Source: Berberis thunbergii
Taxonomy: Eukaryota; Streptophyta; Magnoliopsida; Ranunculales; Berberidaceae
Assembly (NCBI GenBank): GCA_003290165.1
Contig: QNQO01010749.1
Location: forward strand, 62,001 to 126,000
DNA: 64,000 nt
Reading direction: 5' to 3'
In this document: positions 33,234 through 48,200 of the stretch, in pieces
Position numbering within the stretch: the first letter of the stretch is position 1
How the letters are laid out: each line of letters starts with the position of its first letter
Made by a program: the position numbers and the translations under genes
Notes under the pieces: model-generated
The model's input: only the letters and a program-made list of their open reading frames with translations
Databases searched by the model: none
Told to the model about the DNA's origin: nothing

Positions 33234-36200
33234 TCAATGATAATAATCATATACTGTAAAGTTATCATACAACAAGGTCCCTTCCTTGGTGTAGTGAAGA
33301 AGGTAATAGCAGTCATCACAGAAATAACATGGATTGTGCCCAGCCCACTTGTCATCCACTGTTACCTTCCTAGCTCGATAGATGTTACAGACAGTGCATT
33401 TATTAGGCCGAGATTTGATTTTGAACGTTAGGAGTGGGTAAGCTGCCCGATTCTGTGTATCCTCGGGATGGAGCAATCTCATATCTCTGATGACAAGAAC
33501 ATGCTTGCAATCTCCCTGCGATAAACCACAACAAACAACATAACTTCTTCCACAGAAAAGACTGATAAAGAAGATACGGGTGAGAAGAATTCATGACAAT
33601 TTACCTGGTGGCAATACAAGTACCCAGCACCAAGGCGAAACCACAAGTCAGAAAAGCGAACCTTGTGCATGTCAACAGCTTTGAAACGAGGTACTTTGTG
33701 GGGCTTCACATCAGAAAACAGTGTCCTTCGATCTTTCTGACTTAAACTTCCAGTCATGATTGATTCCCATTTTTTTAGTGCCTCATCCTTCGAGTCCTTG
33801 AGCCATTCAAATATAGGTTGGCTATAATCTATTGCAGAAGGATCTCTCAAGTCATTGCAAAACACATCCTACAGAATGTGCAAATCAACTTTAGATTAGA
33901 TAATTATTACTTCAATAGTCGACTGAATGGGAAAACAAAAGTAGCAGCTTACTTCGATAAGAATATATCCAGAAGGATCGTGTGTTTTTGCTTTTTCCAT
34001 CAGCTGGTCCGTCAGGCAATATATCTGGTCCCTCAATTCAGTCAGCCTTTGCTTTCCTAGGACTAAGAACTCCTGGGTCTGAGGAAAAAGAAATAAGGGC
34101 TTATAAAACATATTCGCGGAACAATGATTAATAGTTTAGCAGGTTTACCATAAACATATCGACATATTGATACCTATTGCAGAAACTAAGGATTCACAAA
34201 ATAGGCCAAAACCAAGATTGCCTTGTGACAATCCTACTGGCAAATGACCATCCTTGTGGGAATAAAAAACTACAACTCTTCCCCCTCCCCACCAAATGAT
34301 TTTCTTGCACCCATGAATGTAATCAACATAAAAATGGACATTAAATTATTAGATTAATAGCACAAATAATGTTATGATAAATATCTATACGTTTTCACGA
34401 ATATCCGCCTTGCCCCACCTCGAATTTGGCGGATATGGTTTTAGCGAAATGAATTTCTAGGCGGATTCGGTGGAGAAAACCAAAACTGTCACAGATTTTG
34501 GGCGGTATACAGATTTAGCCATATCTGCCCCACGGATACTAGGGTTGGCAATGGGGCGGAATGGGCAGATTTTGCCATGTCTGTCACCGCATCCACTGTG
34601 TTTAACCATTTATTTACAAAATCCGCCCCCACCCCGCCATGGATCACGGATCCCCGCTCCGTTATACCACGCGGGCGTCTAACAGATTGAAGATCCTCGC
34701 CAATCCCCAAAAAAGCCACGGTTGGGTTTATATTAAAGGATCATTCTAGCAACAACCAACAAGCCTGCCCATTCATTATGGCAAAGACTCGTCCATTTTG
34801 CCAATCCAATGAGGCTTAAATGGTTAAGAGCCTAAAGAAAACTTTCAAGTGTCTAAGCTAGTTTTTAAAGAGCAAAAACATAACATGGTTGACTGTTAGG
34901 TGATGTGGCAGTGTATTTGTAACATGAAATTTGCGTTTTGGCTGAGTACATGCAGTGTTCTAAAAATCGGCCTAAGAGCTAGAAGGTGAAAAACCGCCTA
35001 GATTAATAGCTGGGCGGGCAGTCTGGGCGGGTCTGGGCGGGATCTAGGTGGTCTAGGCGGGGTCTAGGCGAACTCTAGGCGGGGTCTATGCGGTCTGGGC
35101 GATTTTTTTTTTTTTTTTTTAATAAGGTTGATTGTGTTCTTATTTTATTTTTCTTTCCTATTTTTTAGAAATAAACTATTTAATTGTTTTTATTCAGTAT
35201 ATGTCTAAATGTAGCAAATGATGATTACTTAATGGAATTCTCAAAGGATCTGTCGGTACCAATTTTACTAATGTAGATTTTATCAAACATAACTGAGGTT
35301 ATTCATGCAATTTGAAGAAAAATAAAAGAGTACACAAATTCAAATTTATATAAAGTACCCATCATGACCAACTTCAGTTTATTTGAGTTTTAATAAATTT
35401 TGTTCACGATTGTTAATTTTTCATGTTTTTAAATTTTGCATATGTATATTGGCATTAAATTGGATGTAATTGATAAGGTATTGTGTTTAACTTTTGTAAA
35501 TTATTAAAGTTATAATACAAAACCTAAGACCGCCTAGGCCCCTGGGCGCTAATAAGGTATTATGCTTAACTTTTATAAATTATCAAGTTTTTCATCGAAT
35601 TATCTCATTTATTTAGTTAGATAATAAAATGGCTATTATTTTGTCTTTTGTTGTGACCACCTAAATTATTAATGCGGCAATTAATCGCAATTCGAGATTT
35701 GACCGAACCGAATTGGGTGAAATCGGTTGGGGTTTATTGAACACTGATTAATCAGCAAGTCACCGATTAATTGGCCCAACCGACTCGCCAATTTATCGCC
35801 ATGTATAAAAAAGCCGAAACTCAAGATTCTCATTTCATTCGCAAGCCTCAGCTCCCCCCAAACCAGATCCTACAGAGAATAAAAAAAACCAAGAAGAAGA
35901 TGAGAATGAGAAGATCTATGGACGGCGATGGCGACCTTTGTCTCTCAATCTCTTTTTTCCTCCCTTCCTTTAAACCGAATCAGAAAGGTATGTATGTACC
36001 ACTTCAATCCTAGTTTCCCTCTCCTCCCAGTCCCCATCCCACTCGGCCTCCCCTCTTCTCCTCCCTCCTGTGTAGAATTCATATGAACTAGGAGAGCTTG
36101 TTGATTGAAGTTATTTATAATGATATGGGTTTTGGGTGAAACAATTGATTGTTGTCGGAACAAATTGGATTCAATTAGTTGTTGATGCTAAACTCTCATC

Positions 36201-39200
36201 TTTTTGTGTATTTGACATTTTTGGCCTTTTGACTGAGAGAACTAATAACTGAATCTCCAATTTCTTTGAAAGTTTGTGATTATGCGTGACAAATCCACAC
36301 AATTTTCACGCACTTCAGCCATGACTTTCTTTATTTTTTGGTCTAGAATATATTGGCATAATCCTCGGGATGTGGAGTATTATTGTTTGTACAAATGACC
36401 CTTCTATAAATATCTTCGGTGCAAAATAATACGATTTACCTTCATGAGTTAGTGGGATAGGTAGGTTGGTTATTCCTGTTGAGTCTGGCATCTATCTTGC
36501 TTCTGAATGTTTGTCTTGATAGTTTGGTTGTTAAACAATCTACAATTTTCTTTTACCTTTAGTTTCTTTGTAAGTAGCTTTGCAGATAATTGGTAAATTA
36601 TATAATTACAAATTTACACCATTTTGATTAATTATTTATTTTGGTAATTTATGACTATGATTAATCTTAAAAATATATACTTTGAAAAAATTGACTGATT
36701 AAATCCGATTAATCCCGCTTAATCATAATTTGGTCCTAAATCGCGCTGCGACCACTTTCCGATTTAATTGCATAGACCACCACCACTTTTACAACCACTG
36801 ACACCACCATAGCATAATCACCCCTACCTTCACAGCCACCACTATCGCCACGTTGCTACAACCACAATAGCATTAGCATAACTGCCATCATAGCCATAAC
36901 TACCAACACCCATAGCAAAATCACTATCACCTCCACATTCACTGCATCCATCATATCATAATCACTTTCACACTCATCGCAACCACCATAGCACAACCAT
37001 CTCTATCATCACTGCCACCAGCAACCACAATCATCATCATCACCACCACCAACAACAACTACAACCATTGTTATCATCTCCACCACCCACAACTATATCA
37101 ACAATTACCACCATTACCATCACAATATCAAAACCACTGCCATCATCACCACCTAGAGTATGGTTCAACAAAGAATCTCCAAGCCAAATAACAAATATAC
37201 CCAAATTAAGTTTCCTAACTTGAATTTGTTCATTCACAAATTATAGTCTCGCGTCATATAAAAGTTTATTTTGGATTAGCGGGTAAGGAATCCAGTTCCC
37301 CTGCTGCTTCTTTAGCGGGCTAGTCAATTGAATCATTTGCATCAGCGAAAAAACTAGCCATTGCGGTAGGTCAGAGAGGTTTACTTCAGTCCAACCTTGC
37401 CTCTAGGTGGGAAAAGCGGTAGGAAAACGATTGCATCGGTTGGTGGGAAAGAGACTGCTACATATATGTCCAAGGCAGAAGATGACGGTGGTGGTTGAGG
37501 AGAAGGGAGAAGTGAATCAGTTGTCCCTCGAAAAGATTCTATCGATCTCTCTATTGGTCTTCCTCAAGTTTCTTTCATGTTACTCAGCCAAAACCCAAAT
37601 CTCATGTTACAAATAGTCTCACATTACCTAAAAGCCAACCATGTTGTGTGTTTGCTCTTATAAAACTAGCCTAGACACTTGCACTTTTAATTCTTTGGAC
37701 TCTTAGTCAATCAAGCCACATTGGGTCGGGGTTGGCGGACCCGTTGCTAGAAAGATCATTTAGTTGTAAACCCAATCAGGGATCTTTTAGAGCAGGGATC
37801 CAATTTTTTTTTTTTTTTTTTAAAGGATAAACGGGACCGATGCAAGGATTTTCTTTCCTGGCAGAGCGGGGATGAATATGGAAAATTTTGCCTCGTTGCC
37901 GACCCTACTTATACGTTGGAATGATTGTTTAAAGTCTTAATATTCTAGCAAAAACTTTAGTTTACAGCCTCAACAACTACAACTATCAAATAGAAGAATT
38001 AGCATTAGCAGTGGTAATATATTTCCTATACATATGTGTGAACGTGTGAGTTCTATTTCTTATACATATGTGTGAACTTGTGAGTTCTGATGCAAACAAG
38101 ATGAAATTCATTAGTGTCATAAACATAAGATCTCGTGATGAAAACGACCAAGACCACTTTTTGGAACCAAGCAAGCTAGGAAGATTCAAGTTTCAAAGGG
38201 AAGATTCCTATGAACTTTATTAAAATTGCATGTTTTAAAAAAAGCACACTAGACCATAAATACTGAAAAAGAAAATAAAGAGAAAAGTGTAAAAGTAGAA
38301 CAATTATGAAGCAAAAACAAAATTGATGTAATTATGAAGTAGTTTACTTCATGTTAAAATTAATCAATCTCTTTACCGCAATCTCCTGGGTTCTGATTAA
38401 ATACACTCTTCCTTTTTCCTTTTTCCTTTTTTATCAGCTAAACAATGAAGTGTGTTGTATTCAATAAGTTTGTGTGTAGTCAAGGAATGTGATTTCTCGA
38501 AAAATGTTGAAATTTCACCGAATATTTCTCTTTTTTAGCTACCGAAATTTTTATTTTTTTTCATTAGGTCAATCTCAATGTCGGTACAACATTTTAAACC
38601 GTTATAATTTTAGTTTAATATTAAATTTTGGTTATATAAGTGATTCTTATACAATATGTAATTTGTATGACATTACGAGTATCGTGATACTCTTTATGTA
38701 ATTTGTAAGAGTTTAAAATGTTTAACTTATATTGATAACTTCAAAATTATAATTGAAATTTTTATGTTTTTTTCTATACACAACGACATATTTCTTAAAA
38801 TCAACTTACCTAAATTACCTCGAAAACTGAAAATCACAATCCTTGGGTGTAGTAAAGGGTTAGGCCCATGTGAGACAGACCCACTAAGACAAAACGACGC
38901 TCAGCCATACCAAAATAATGCTTAACCGATGGTCTTCTGAATAAAATAAAACTAGAACGACAGACCTAAACAAAACCATTGTAAAGATATGCCAACTGGT
39001 AAAAGAGCAGAAATGTATTTGATGTCATGATGATAGAAAAAACAGCTGTCAAACAAAGTAGGGATGTGAAACATAAAAGGCAATTCATCCATACATAAAA
39101 ACAACTCAACAGAAGCAGCAGTGATAAAACTAGTAAAAGTTGGTACAGAATATGATTTTTATTTTCAGTTTTTCAAGTAAAAAAAATGTTTAACAATTAC

Positions 39201-42200
39201 CTTTATCCAGTTTCTTTTCTGGTGATATATCTCAACACAAAGAACAACTTCTGGATAAGACAGTGCCACGTAATCATTTGTAATAGATGGCTTTACCTGC
39301 AAGGGAAAATAAGCATGAAACATAAGCATGTCCATCTTAAAGAATTATATCTACATGTATAAACATAAGTATCCTCTTTCCCAACAGAAATTGATACACA
39401 ATTGTATGGTTTGCACTATGGCACCAATTAGTTATGGGTTAAATCATTTTGGCTGCCAAAGTTTAGGGTAATTACAATCTAACACTCATTTTGGATGGAA
39501 ACCGTTAAGTCAATTACGTCGATTGGTCAAGAGATTCTTGAGACCAAAATAACCTCATTAAATAGCTTGTGCGTGGCAAGTGCAAAGCCTTACAACCATA
39601 CTAAACCCATCCAAGGGCCAAGAGAGCATATACGAATCTCAAGACAAAAAACCCACTCCAAGTCTTCTCCCCCTTTACTACCCCTCCCACTACCTGAAAT
39701 CCTGCGAAGCACACATCTCTCCGCCCAACACCGCCACACACCAGTCCTCTTAGACTCTCTCAATCACTCCATTTTCACAACTTGACTGAAAAAAATCTAA
39801 TTGACAATATGGTAGTGTCTGTTATGCCAATAACATAAATCATTCCATTAGACCTCCTTTTGTCAGTGCTAAAAATACACTCAAGGCTAATACCTTCACC
39901 TTCACAACATCAATGGCGAAGAACATTAAATTCATTAGCAACTTTACAACACCCAAATCATCAAATCCTTTATTAAGTGTATTTTTAACCACCATTAGTT
40001 ATCTCTTGATTTGTCCAACAATTCTTAGCCCTTTGATGATGCTTGGATGTTGTTTACTTAGCACATGCCTTGCACATGCCGTTTTAGAGAAGGGTATTTT
40101 GGTCTTGTTCAGCAGCCAATGTGATTGTTTGAACGGTATCCGTCCATTTTGGGGGTTAGACCACAAGTACCATAAACTTTGGCACCCAAAGTTATTTAAC
40201 TATAAACCAATAATAACCAGCTTTGTATTGAAACCAAAACGGATTGGCTGAAGAGGGTTCCCCCTTGGCATGAATTCCTTCCTTTTGAATTCTGCATTGG
40301 GAAAGATTTCGAGTTCTGACAAAGAATAATCGGGCCAAATGTGAAACGCGAGTAGACCAGAGTCCAGAGTTCAATCGAAATCATCTCTTTGGACATAGAC
40401 TATGCAAACTAAGCAGCCAAGAGACCTGAAGTACAATGACTTCATGTTTAATGGGGATAATTTATTACGTATGGCTTTCCATTAACAAACTAACTGCTCT
40501 GTTTTGCCTGATCAAACATAAAATAATAATTACATAGATATTAGGTGATGATAATACCTTGGCATTCACATCATCTACTGATACTATAAACAATTCAGAG
40601 CTAATTCGGAAGAGTTCGTTTAGAGAGCTAGGCTCCTAGCGCCAAGGGAGGCTCTCTGGCACGTGTTAAGGAGAGAGGTTGGAGAGTAAAAAAAAAAAAT
40701 TTGGCTCCACCCTGACAAGTGGAACCTGATTCAATTTGTCTAACATGTTCAATTTGGACAAAGTTACCCCTAATAATTGAATCATTCACACATTTTGAGG
40801 TGAACTCGATCAGGGTAGTTGAGTGCAACCACAAAGTGTTCACTAATCTTCTTCTTTGGTTTACAATGGCAATTACAGGATGAATGGGTGATTTGCAGAA
40901 TATATCACAAGGCAGGGACAAGGAAGAAAGCCCAACTGTCCAAAATTCACAATTACCTCCTAGAACAAGCTTCCTCATCTTACTCCACTTCCATTTTGTC
41001 ACCAATGCTTGAATCTCCAACTCCACTACTACTAGAACATGAGTCTTCCACACAAACCGCCATCCAACACCCAAACTTCATTCACCATGAAAATGTCCCT
41101 AAAAGCTTGTTAAATGACACAGGTAGTATGTGGGACCAACTTTTCTCCATGGGTTTCCAACCATCATTTTCAATGCCCAACTCAGGTACTACTAGTAGTT
41201 CAAACACATTGCCATCATCAGAATCCGTTTTAATTAAGAATACACTCTTCTCACATCAAGTGTGCACTTTGAAGCAACCAGTTGCATCAAAGATTATTAG
41301 TGTCCCAAGGCAGGGGCGGCAGTGGAAGGAGACAACAAACTTTATAGGGTGCTATATAGGGTTGATATGTAAAAATATGGTAAGTATTAGTCATCAAAAA
41401 CTCTAGAGAGCCTCCCTTGGCGCTAGGGGCCTGCTTCTCTAGATTTTTTGAATTTGAAAACAATAATAAAGAAAGGAGACGGTCAGAAATTTTCCAACCC
41501 TTCCACAATATTATTAGAACAAAGATCACAATATTAACAAGCTCCCAAACTTCTCAAGAACAAACTCTCTTGAGGCGCCAACCTTTGCTACCTTAATAAC
41601 TAACAAATTGTACAATACTCTCGAAGAGCTCTCTCGAAAACAAACTCTTTGAGAGATTGCTTAACAAGTTCTCCCTCATTAACAAACTCTTGAGGCTATC
41701 TCTCAAGAACAACTCTCTTCAGAGCTCTAATTCACAAGCTATGGATCTACATCTCTCTAGCTTTGAATTCCTGGATCTCCTGGATGTTTCAAACCTACAT
41801 ACAAAGACACCAATATATAGGGCTGCTAATAGGAAAGTGTTTCCTTTAACCATTTCCTTGTCCCGCAAGGAGAAGTTTCCTATTTCCAAACAAACAAGGG
41901 AAACCTACTCCTAATAGAAAAGTGTTTCCTTTATCACTTTCCTTGTCCCGCAAGGAAAACTTTCATGTTTTTCCCAAACCAAACAAGAAAAACCTGCCCC
42001 TAATAGAAAAGTGTTTCCTTTATCACTTTCCTCATCCCACAAGGAGAGCTTTCTTGTTTCCAACAAAAACCCAAATTAGAAACCTTCAAGAATTAATGTA
42101 TAACTTTCCTTATCCTAATTGGTCAAGGATATTCTTATCCAACAAGGAAACTTTCTTTTGTTCTAATTGTTCAAGGAAATTTTATCCGAATAGCAAAATT

Positions 42201-45200
42201 TCCTTAACCACTAAACTCCTAAAGAAAATTACTCCTGTATCATCTACAAAGTGTAAAGAAATTGTATTGTAATATTAAATTGTTGTATATTGTGTAAATT
42301 CATTGAATAGAATACAAGCTTATAAAGCTAACTCTGACCTAACCTTGTTGAGATAGGAAACCTAAGATTTCTATTCTATTCTGACATTCCTAACATATCC
42401 TATTTTGTAACACTTTCCTAATAGATAACATAGGTAGACTTTTATTCTTTAACACTCCCCCGCAAGCTGAACATGTAGACGCAGACGAAATGTGCAGCTT
42501 GGAGGAAACTTTTAAGTCCAATTTGGTGATGATGTCGACTGATTGTCGAATTTTGGATGATTCTGATAGGCCTCCTACCAAATTTACTTATACTAGGAGA
42601 AAGAGTACATCAGTCAGTAAGTGAATGCTGAGACAGGTATTGTTGCTGAAGGTTGTTGAATGCAAGTGTTGTTGCTAAATGCAAGTTGTTAGTTGTTAGT
42701 AACTGTTTAGAAGGGTGCAAGTAGTAGAAAATGCACGTAGAAGTAAAAGTAGATAATCTTCTATAAATATGAGTAGAACAGGAGAAAGAGGGGATTCATT
42801 TTGTAATTCAATTGTACATTGAGCATTGGCTCTCCAGGAGACTGTGGCATCTCGAATAGCCATACATTACATCCTATACAATTTCATTGTAGCTATGATT
42901 CTTGTATAGAAAGCTTTATGAATTAGCATTCTTATCTCTACTATTTGTTCAGTGTTGTGTTTGTAGAATTAGCAAGACTCCATTCATCAGTTGCTCTGAT
43001 CTCTATCATAATTTCTGAATTGAATTGCTCCAGCCTGCAGAATACAACAAAGTCGAGTCAGATCTTAACAAATTTGGTATCAGAGCAGTCCGATTCTGAG
43101 AAGTAATGGCTGGAAAAGGTGTTGGATCAAATGCTAATGCAAGAATTGAGGCTATGGAGGAAGTTGTGGTAAATGTTCAGGAGAAAGTGGAATCGTTGGG
43201 AGGGGGTTTTCAAGAAATGATGCAAAGGATGGATCAGATGATGAAGATGCAAGAAGAAGCTCTTAAAACTGCTTCTACTGCAGAAAAAAATCAAATACCC
43301 CCAACCCATGCTGAGGTACAAAGTCCTAATGGAGTGGTAGGTGGTGGTTCTTCTTCACAAGGTTATCAGTTTGATAGAAAACCAAACATGCCAATCTTTG
43401 AAGGGTTGAAACCTGATGGGTGGATATTGAAGGTTGAAAGATATTTTTCAATCCAAAGATACAACAATGAAGAGAAAATTGAAGCAGCCGTGATTTCTTT
43501 TGAAGCAGATGCACTCCTTTGGCATCAATGGGAGAGTAAAAGGAGACCTATTTTGTTTTGGGAAGAACTTAAAGGATTACTACTGAAACAATTTAGGGTA
43601 AATCAAGAAGGGTCTTTGTGTGAGCAATTTCTTGCTCTTAGACAAGAGGGATCAGTAGCTGATTACCGACGAAAGTTCGTCACACTTGCAGCTCCATTAG
43701 AAACACTGACTGAGGATGTATATCTTAGCAAATTCATCAATGGCTTGAAGCCTGCAATTCGGGTAGAAGTGAGGATGTTAGAACCGGGTTATCTGGGTCG
43801 GGCCATGGAGCTAGCCCAACGGATAGAAGACAAGCAAGCCTTAGTAGGCTTAAACAGATCGAGCTTGCAACAACCTCATAGCCGGGCTTGGAGTGGGCCA
43901 AGATCTTTTGAGCAAGGCCCATTAGGGCATCAAACAGCCACAGCTTCCAGAGAAAACGAGAAGTCTCTAATTAGATACTCATTCGTTCACCGCCATCCAG
44001 GAAATTTTAGAGAAACAAAGAGAAATTCATTGCAGAGAGGAGAGCTTCGAAGGCTCTATGATGCAGAGTACCAAGCTAAGTGTGACAAGGGCCTTTGTTT
44101 CAAATGTGATGAGAAGTTTTCGCCTGGTCATCGATGTAAAAGAAAGGAAATCAGCGTACTCATCGCACAGGATGAAGACGAAATGGAAGAAAAGGAAGAT
44201 CCAAAGTTGGAGGATCAAAAACAGTTGGAAGTGGCAGAGATAAGCCAGGGGATAGAAGTTTCTTTAAGCTCTGTGATGGGTCTAACAAGTCCAAAAATGA
44301 TGAAGATCGAGGGGGAGATTACGAGTCAGCCGGTTGTGGTGTTGATTGACAGTGGAGTGACGCACAATTTTGTGCCTCGTAAGTTGGTGGAACAGTTGAA
44401 ACTACCGGTAACTTCGACTGGAAATTATGGGGTAACAATGGGATCTGGCGATTCAGTTCAAGGAAGTGGGGTTTGTCGAGGAGTAAGAATAATGCTACAA
44501 GGAATAGAGATTATGGAAGACTTCCATTAGGGCTAGGAAGCTCTGACGTCATACTGGGAATTCAATGGTTGGAGACACTGGGGATTATTTTTGTCAATTG
44601 GAAGGAACAAGTTTTGCGGTTTTGATTGGGGTCCAAAAATCTTATTCTCAAGGGAGATCCATCACTAGGCCGAAGTTTGGTTTCATTGAAAACCATGTAA
44701 CGCACCATGAAGTAGGAGGGGCATGGTTTCTGGGTGGAATTGGGAAGTCTGTCAATTCCATTGGGACAGCTATCGGAGACACCAGAGGCCGTAATTGGGG
44801 TACTGAGAAGATTTCAGGATGTGTTTCAGATGCCACCAGGGCTACCTCCCAGAAAAGGGTATGAACACTCGATTGTCATGTATGAGGGATCGAGTCCAGT
44901 CAACGTCGCCCTTATCGTTATCCTCAATTCCAGAAGAAGGAAATTGAGAAATTGGTAGCTGAAATGATGGGTGCGGGCATTATTCGGCACAGTGTAAGCC
45001 CTTTCTCCAGTCCAGTGTTGCTAGTCAAGAAGAATGATGGATGGTGGTGATTCAGCATGGACTACCGAGCATTGAATAAGCAGACAGTTCCGGATCGTTT
45101 TCCCATTCCTATCATCGACGAGTTACGGACGAACTTCACGGGGCAACAAATTTCTCCAAGTTGGATCTCAAGTCAGGGTACCACCAAATTCGACTTCAGG

Positions 45201-48200
45201 AAGGGGATGAAGCAAAAACTGCTTTTCGCACACATGAGGGGCATTACGAATTTTTTGTAATGCCCTTTGGTCTTACAAATGCGCCGACGTTCCAAGCATT
45301 GATGAACTCAATATTTCAGCCTTATTTGCGTAAGTTCATGCTTGTGTTTTCGATGATATATTGGTATATAGTCAAGGCTTGGATGCACACATAGAGCATT
45401 TGGAAACAGTTTTTGGGTTATTAAAGAAACATTAGTTGTATGCCAACCGAAAGAAATGCGAGTTTGGGTCTTCTCAGCTGAGTTATTTGGGGCATGTTAT
45501 TTCAGAGGATGGGGTTGCTATGGACCAATCTAAAATTCAAGCTATCCTAGATTGGCCACCAAAGACTCTTCCTGAGCTACGAGGGTTTTTAGGCCTTACT
45601 GGGTACTATAGGAAGTTCATGAGGGATTATAGTAAGGTGGCTTGGCTCCTGATATCACTATTAAAAAAGGATGGTTTCCATTGGCAACAGGAGGCAAAGG
45701 GTGCTTTTGAAAAATTGAAGCAGATTATGACGCAAGCTCCGGTGCTCGCAATGCCTGATTTTTCTAAAGATTTTGTGGTAGAAACGGACGCTTCAGGGTA
45801 CGCGGTGGGTGAGATATTAATGCAAGAGCACAGGCCGATAGCCTTCTTTAGTCAGGTATTAAGACCACGAGCTCGACTCAAACCCATCTATGAGAAGGAG
45901 TTGATGGCCATTGTTTTGGCAGTTACAAAGTGGCGAGCCTATTTGTTGGGAAGAAAATTCGTCGTCCGCACGAATCAGAAAAGTCTGAGGTTTTTACTGG
46001 AGCAAAGAGTTATTGGGTCCGAATATCAGAAGTGGGTGAGCAAGCTGTTGGGTTATCAGTTCGAAATTCAATATCGATCAGGGTCTTCCAATGCGGCCGC
46101 CGATGCTTTGTCCCGAATTTCCTTTCCTCCCACTTGCTCCCAACTGACTTTACCAACTTCGCGAGATTGGTCAGTATTGCAGTCAGAAATATTAGGTGAT
46201 ACGGCTATTGCACAACTGAAACAGAAAGTGTTGCAAGGTACAAGTACTCCTGGGTATAAGATCATTCAAGACATGTATTATAAAAGCAGGTTGGTTATTT
46301 CTAAGTCTTCTTCTCTCATTCCTATTCTTTTCAAAGAGTTTCATGCTTTCAGTGTGGGGGGACATTCTGGGGAGACAAAAACTTATCAGAGAGTAGCTAA
46401 GGAGATATATTGGGTAGGGATGAAATCAGATATTAGAAAAATGGTCAGTGAATGTGAAGTTTGCAAGAGAAACAAGAATATGACATCTTCAGTAGGCCTG
46501 CTTCAACCTATTCCATTACCCACTCAAGTTTGGGATGAAGTCACCATGGACTTTATTGAAGGATTACCACGTTCAGACGTATTTGATACTATTTTGGTTG
46601 TGGTGGATCGTCTCGGCAAATATGCTCATTTTTCTGGGTTGAAGCATCCATTTTCAGCAGAAGGGGTGGCTTTGGTTTTTTAAGAGATATTATTTGACTT
46701 CATGGGACACCGAAATCTATTATCTCAAACCGAGATAAGGTTTTCCTCAGTAATTTCTGGCGGGAATTGTTTCGCATGCAAGGCACCACCTTGAAGCATA
46801 GCACGGCCTACCACCCTCAAACAGATGGACAATCCGAGGTAATTAATCAGTGCCTTGAAACCTATCTCCGTTGTTTTCCTTCTGATAAACCGAGGCAGTG
46901 GTATAAGTGGCTGTCATGGGCTGAGTATTGGTATAATACCTCCGTCCATTCAGCTACGGGTTGTACCCCGTTCAAGGTTCTTTATGGAAGGTATCCTCCT
47001 CTATTACGGTATGAAATGGGCTCCTCAGTTGTTTCTTCTGTTGAGCAACAGTTGTTAGAAAGGGATCGAATTTTAGAGGATCTTAAAATGCATTTGTTAA
47101 GGGCACAACAGTGTATGAAGCACCAAGCTGATAAGTGTCGAAGAGATGAGTCATTTAATGTAGGGGATTTAGTATTTTTGAAGATACGGCCTTATCGCTA
47201 ACAGTCTTTGGTATCTCGAACCAATCAAAAATGATCCGCACGTTTTTAAGGCCCTTATAAATTTTTGGCAAAGGTGGGTTCGGTGGCTTATCAATTAGAA
47301 TTACCAGTGACCTCCAGACTTCACCCCGTGTTTCATGTCTCACAGCTGAGGAGAGCCAAGGGGGAATGTCTTACTGTTAATCCTTTACCTCATCAGCTTA
47401 ACAGTGATTGGGAATTAATAGTCTTGCCCAAGTCCTTACTGGATGTGTGTCACAAGAGCAAGGGTGAGTCAGGTCAAGTTGAGGTTTTGATTAAATGGCA
47501 GGGCTTACCCGCTTATAAAGCCACGTGGGAGGATTTCAACTTATTGAATCATCAGTTTCCTTCTTTTCACCTTGAGGACAAGGTGCGTCTTTGGGGCGGG
47601 GGTATTGATAGGCCTCTTATCAGATTTACTTATACTAGGAGAAAGAGTACATCATTCAGTAAGTGAATGCTGAGACAAGTGTTGTTGCTGAAGGTTGTTG
47701 AATGCAAGTGTTGTTGCTAAATGCAAGTTGTTAGTTGTTAGTTGTTAGTAACTGTTTAGAAGGGTGCAAGTAGTAGAAAATGCACGTAGAAGTAAAAGTA
47801 GTTAATCTTCTATAAATATGAGTAGAACAGGAGAAAGGGGGGATTCATTCTGTAATTCAATTGTTCATTGAGCATTGGCTCTCCAGGAGACTGTGGCATC
47901 TCGAATAGCCATACATTACATCCTATACAATTTCATTGTAGCTATGATTCTTGTATAGAAAGCTTTATGAATTAGCATTCTTCTCTCTACTATTTGTTCA
48001 GTGTTGTGTTTGTAGAATTAGCAAGACTCCATTCATCAGTTGCTCTGATCTCTATCATAATTTCTGAATTGAATTGCTTCCAGCCTGCAGAATACAACAA
48101 AGCCGAGTCAGATCTTAATAGATTCCTGTATGAAGAAATCATGACTCAATTCGAGTCTTGGTATTGCTCAATTCGAGTTAACACAAATTTTGGATGATTC

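Larger units (their letters stand above)
34540..37907. mobile_element. Possible hAT-like element or element pair in SNAP50 intron 8
   Basis: TAGGGTTGGCAATGGGGCGG at 34540 and its diverged inverse, ending GTTGCCGACCCTA at 37907, look like hAT terminal repeats. The flanking 8 bp do not match (ACGGATAC and CTTATACG). The ends may belong to two separate copies. No transposase is seen inside. Confidence 0.35.
42564..48120 (+). mobile_element. Chromovirus (Ty3-gypsy) with both LTRs and target duplication, coding region broken
   Basis: The 5' LTR is 42564-43070 and the 3' LTR 47606-48120. Both begin TGATAGGCCTC, and they differ by few substitutions plus a GTTAGTT expansion. GATTC flanks both ends (42559-42563 and 48121-48125), a 5 bp target duplication. 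The primer site TGGTATCAGAGC is at 43075-43086. Gag to chromodomain follow in order, but with several frameshifts and stops, so it cannot move by itself. The chromodomain's reading frame ends inside the 3' LTR. Confidence 0.93.

Noticed and set aside
34540..37907. A single 3.4 kb autonomous hAT transposon
   Set aside because: No transposase motif, flanking 8-mers differ, and the interior contains other repeats.
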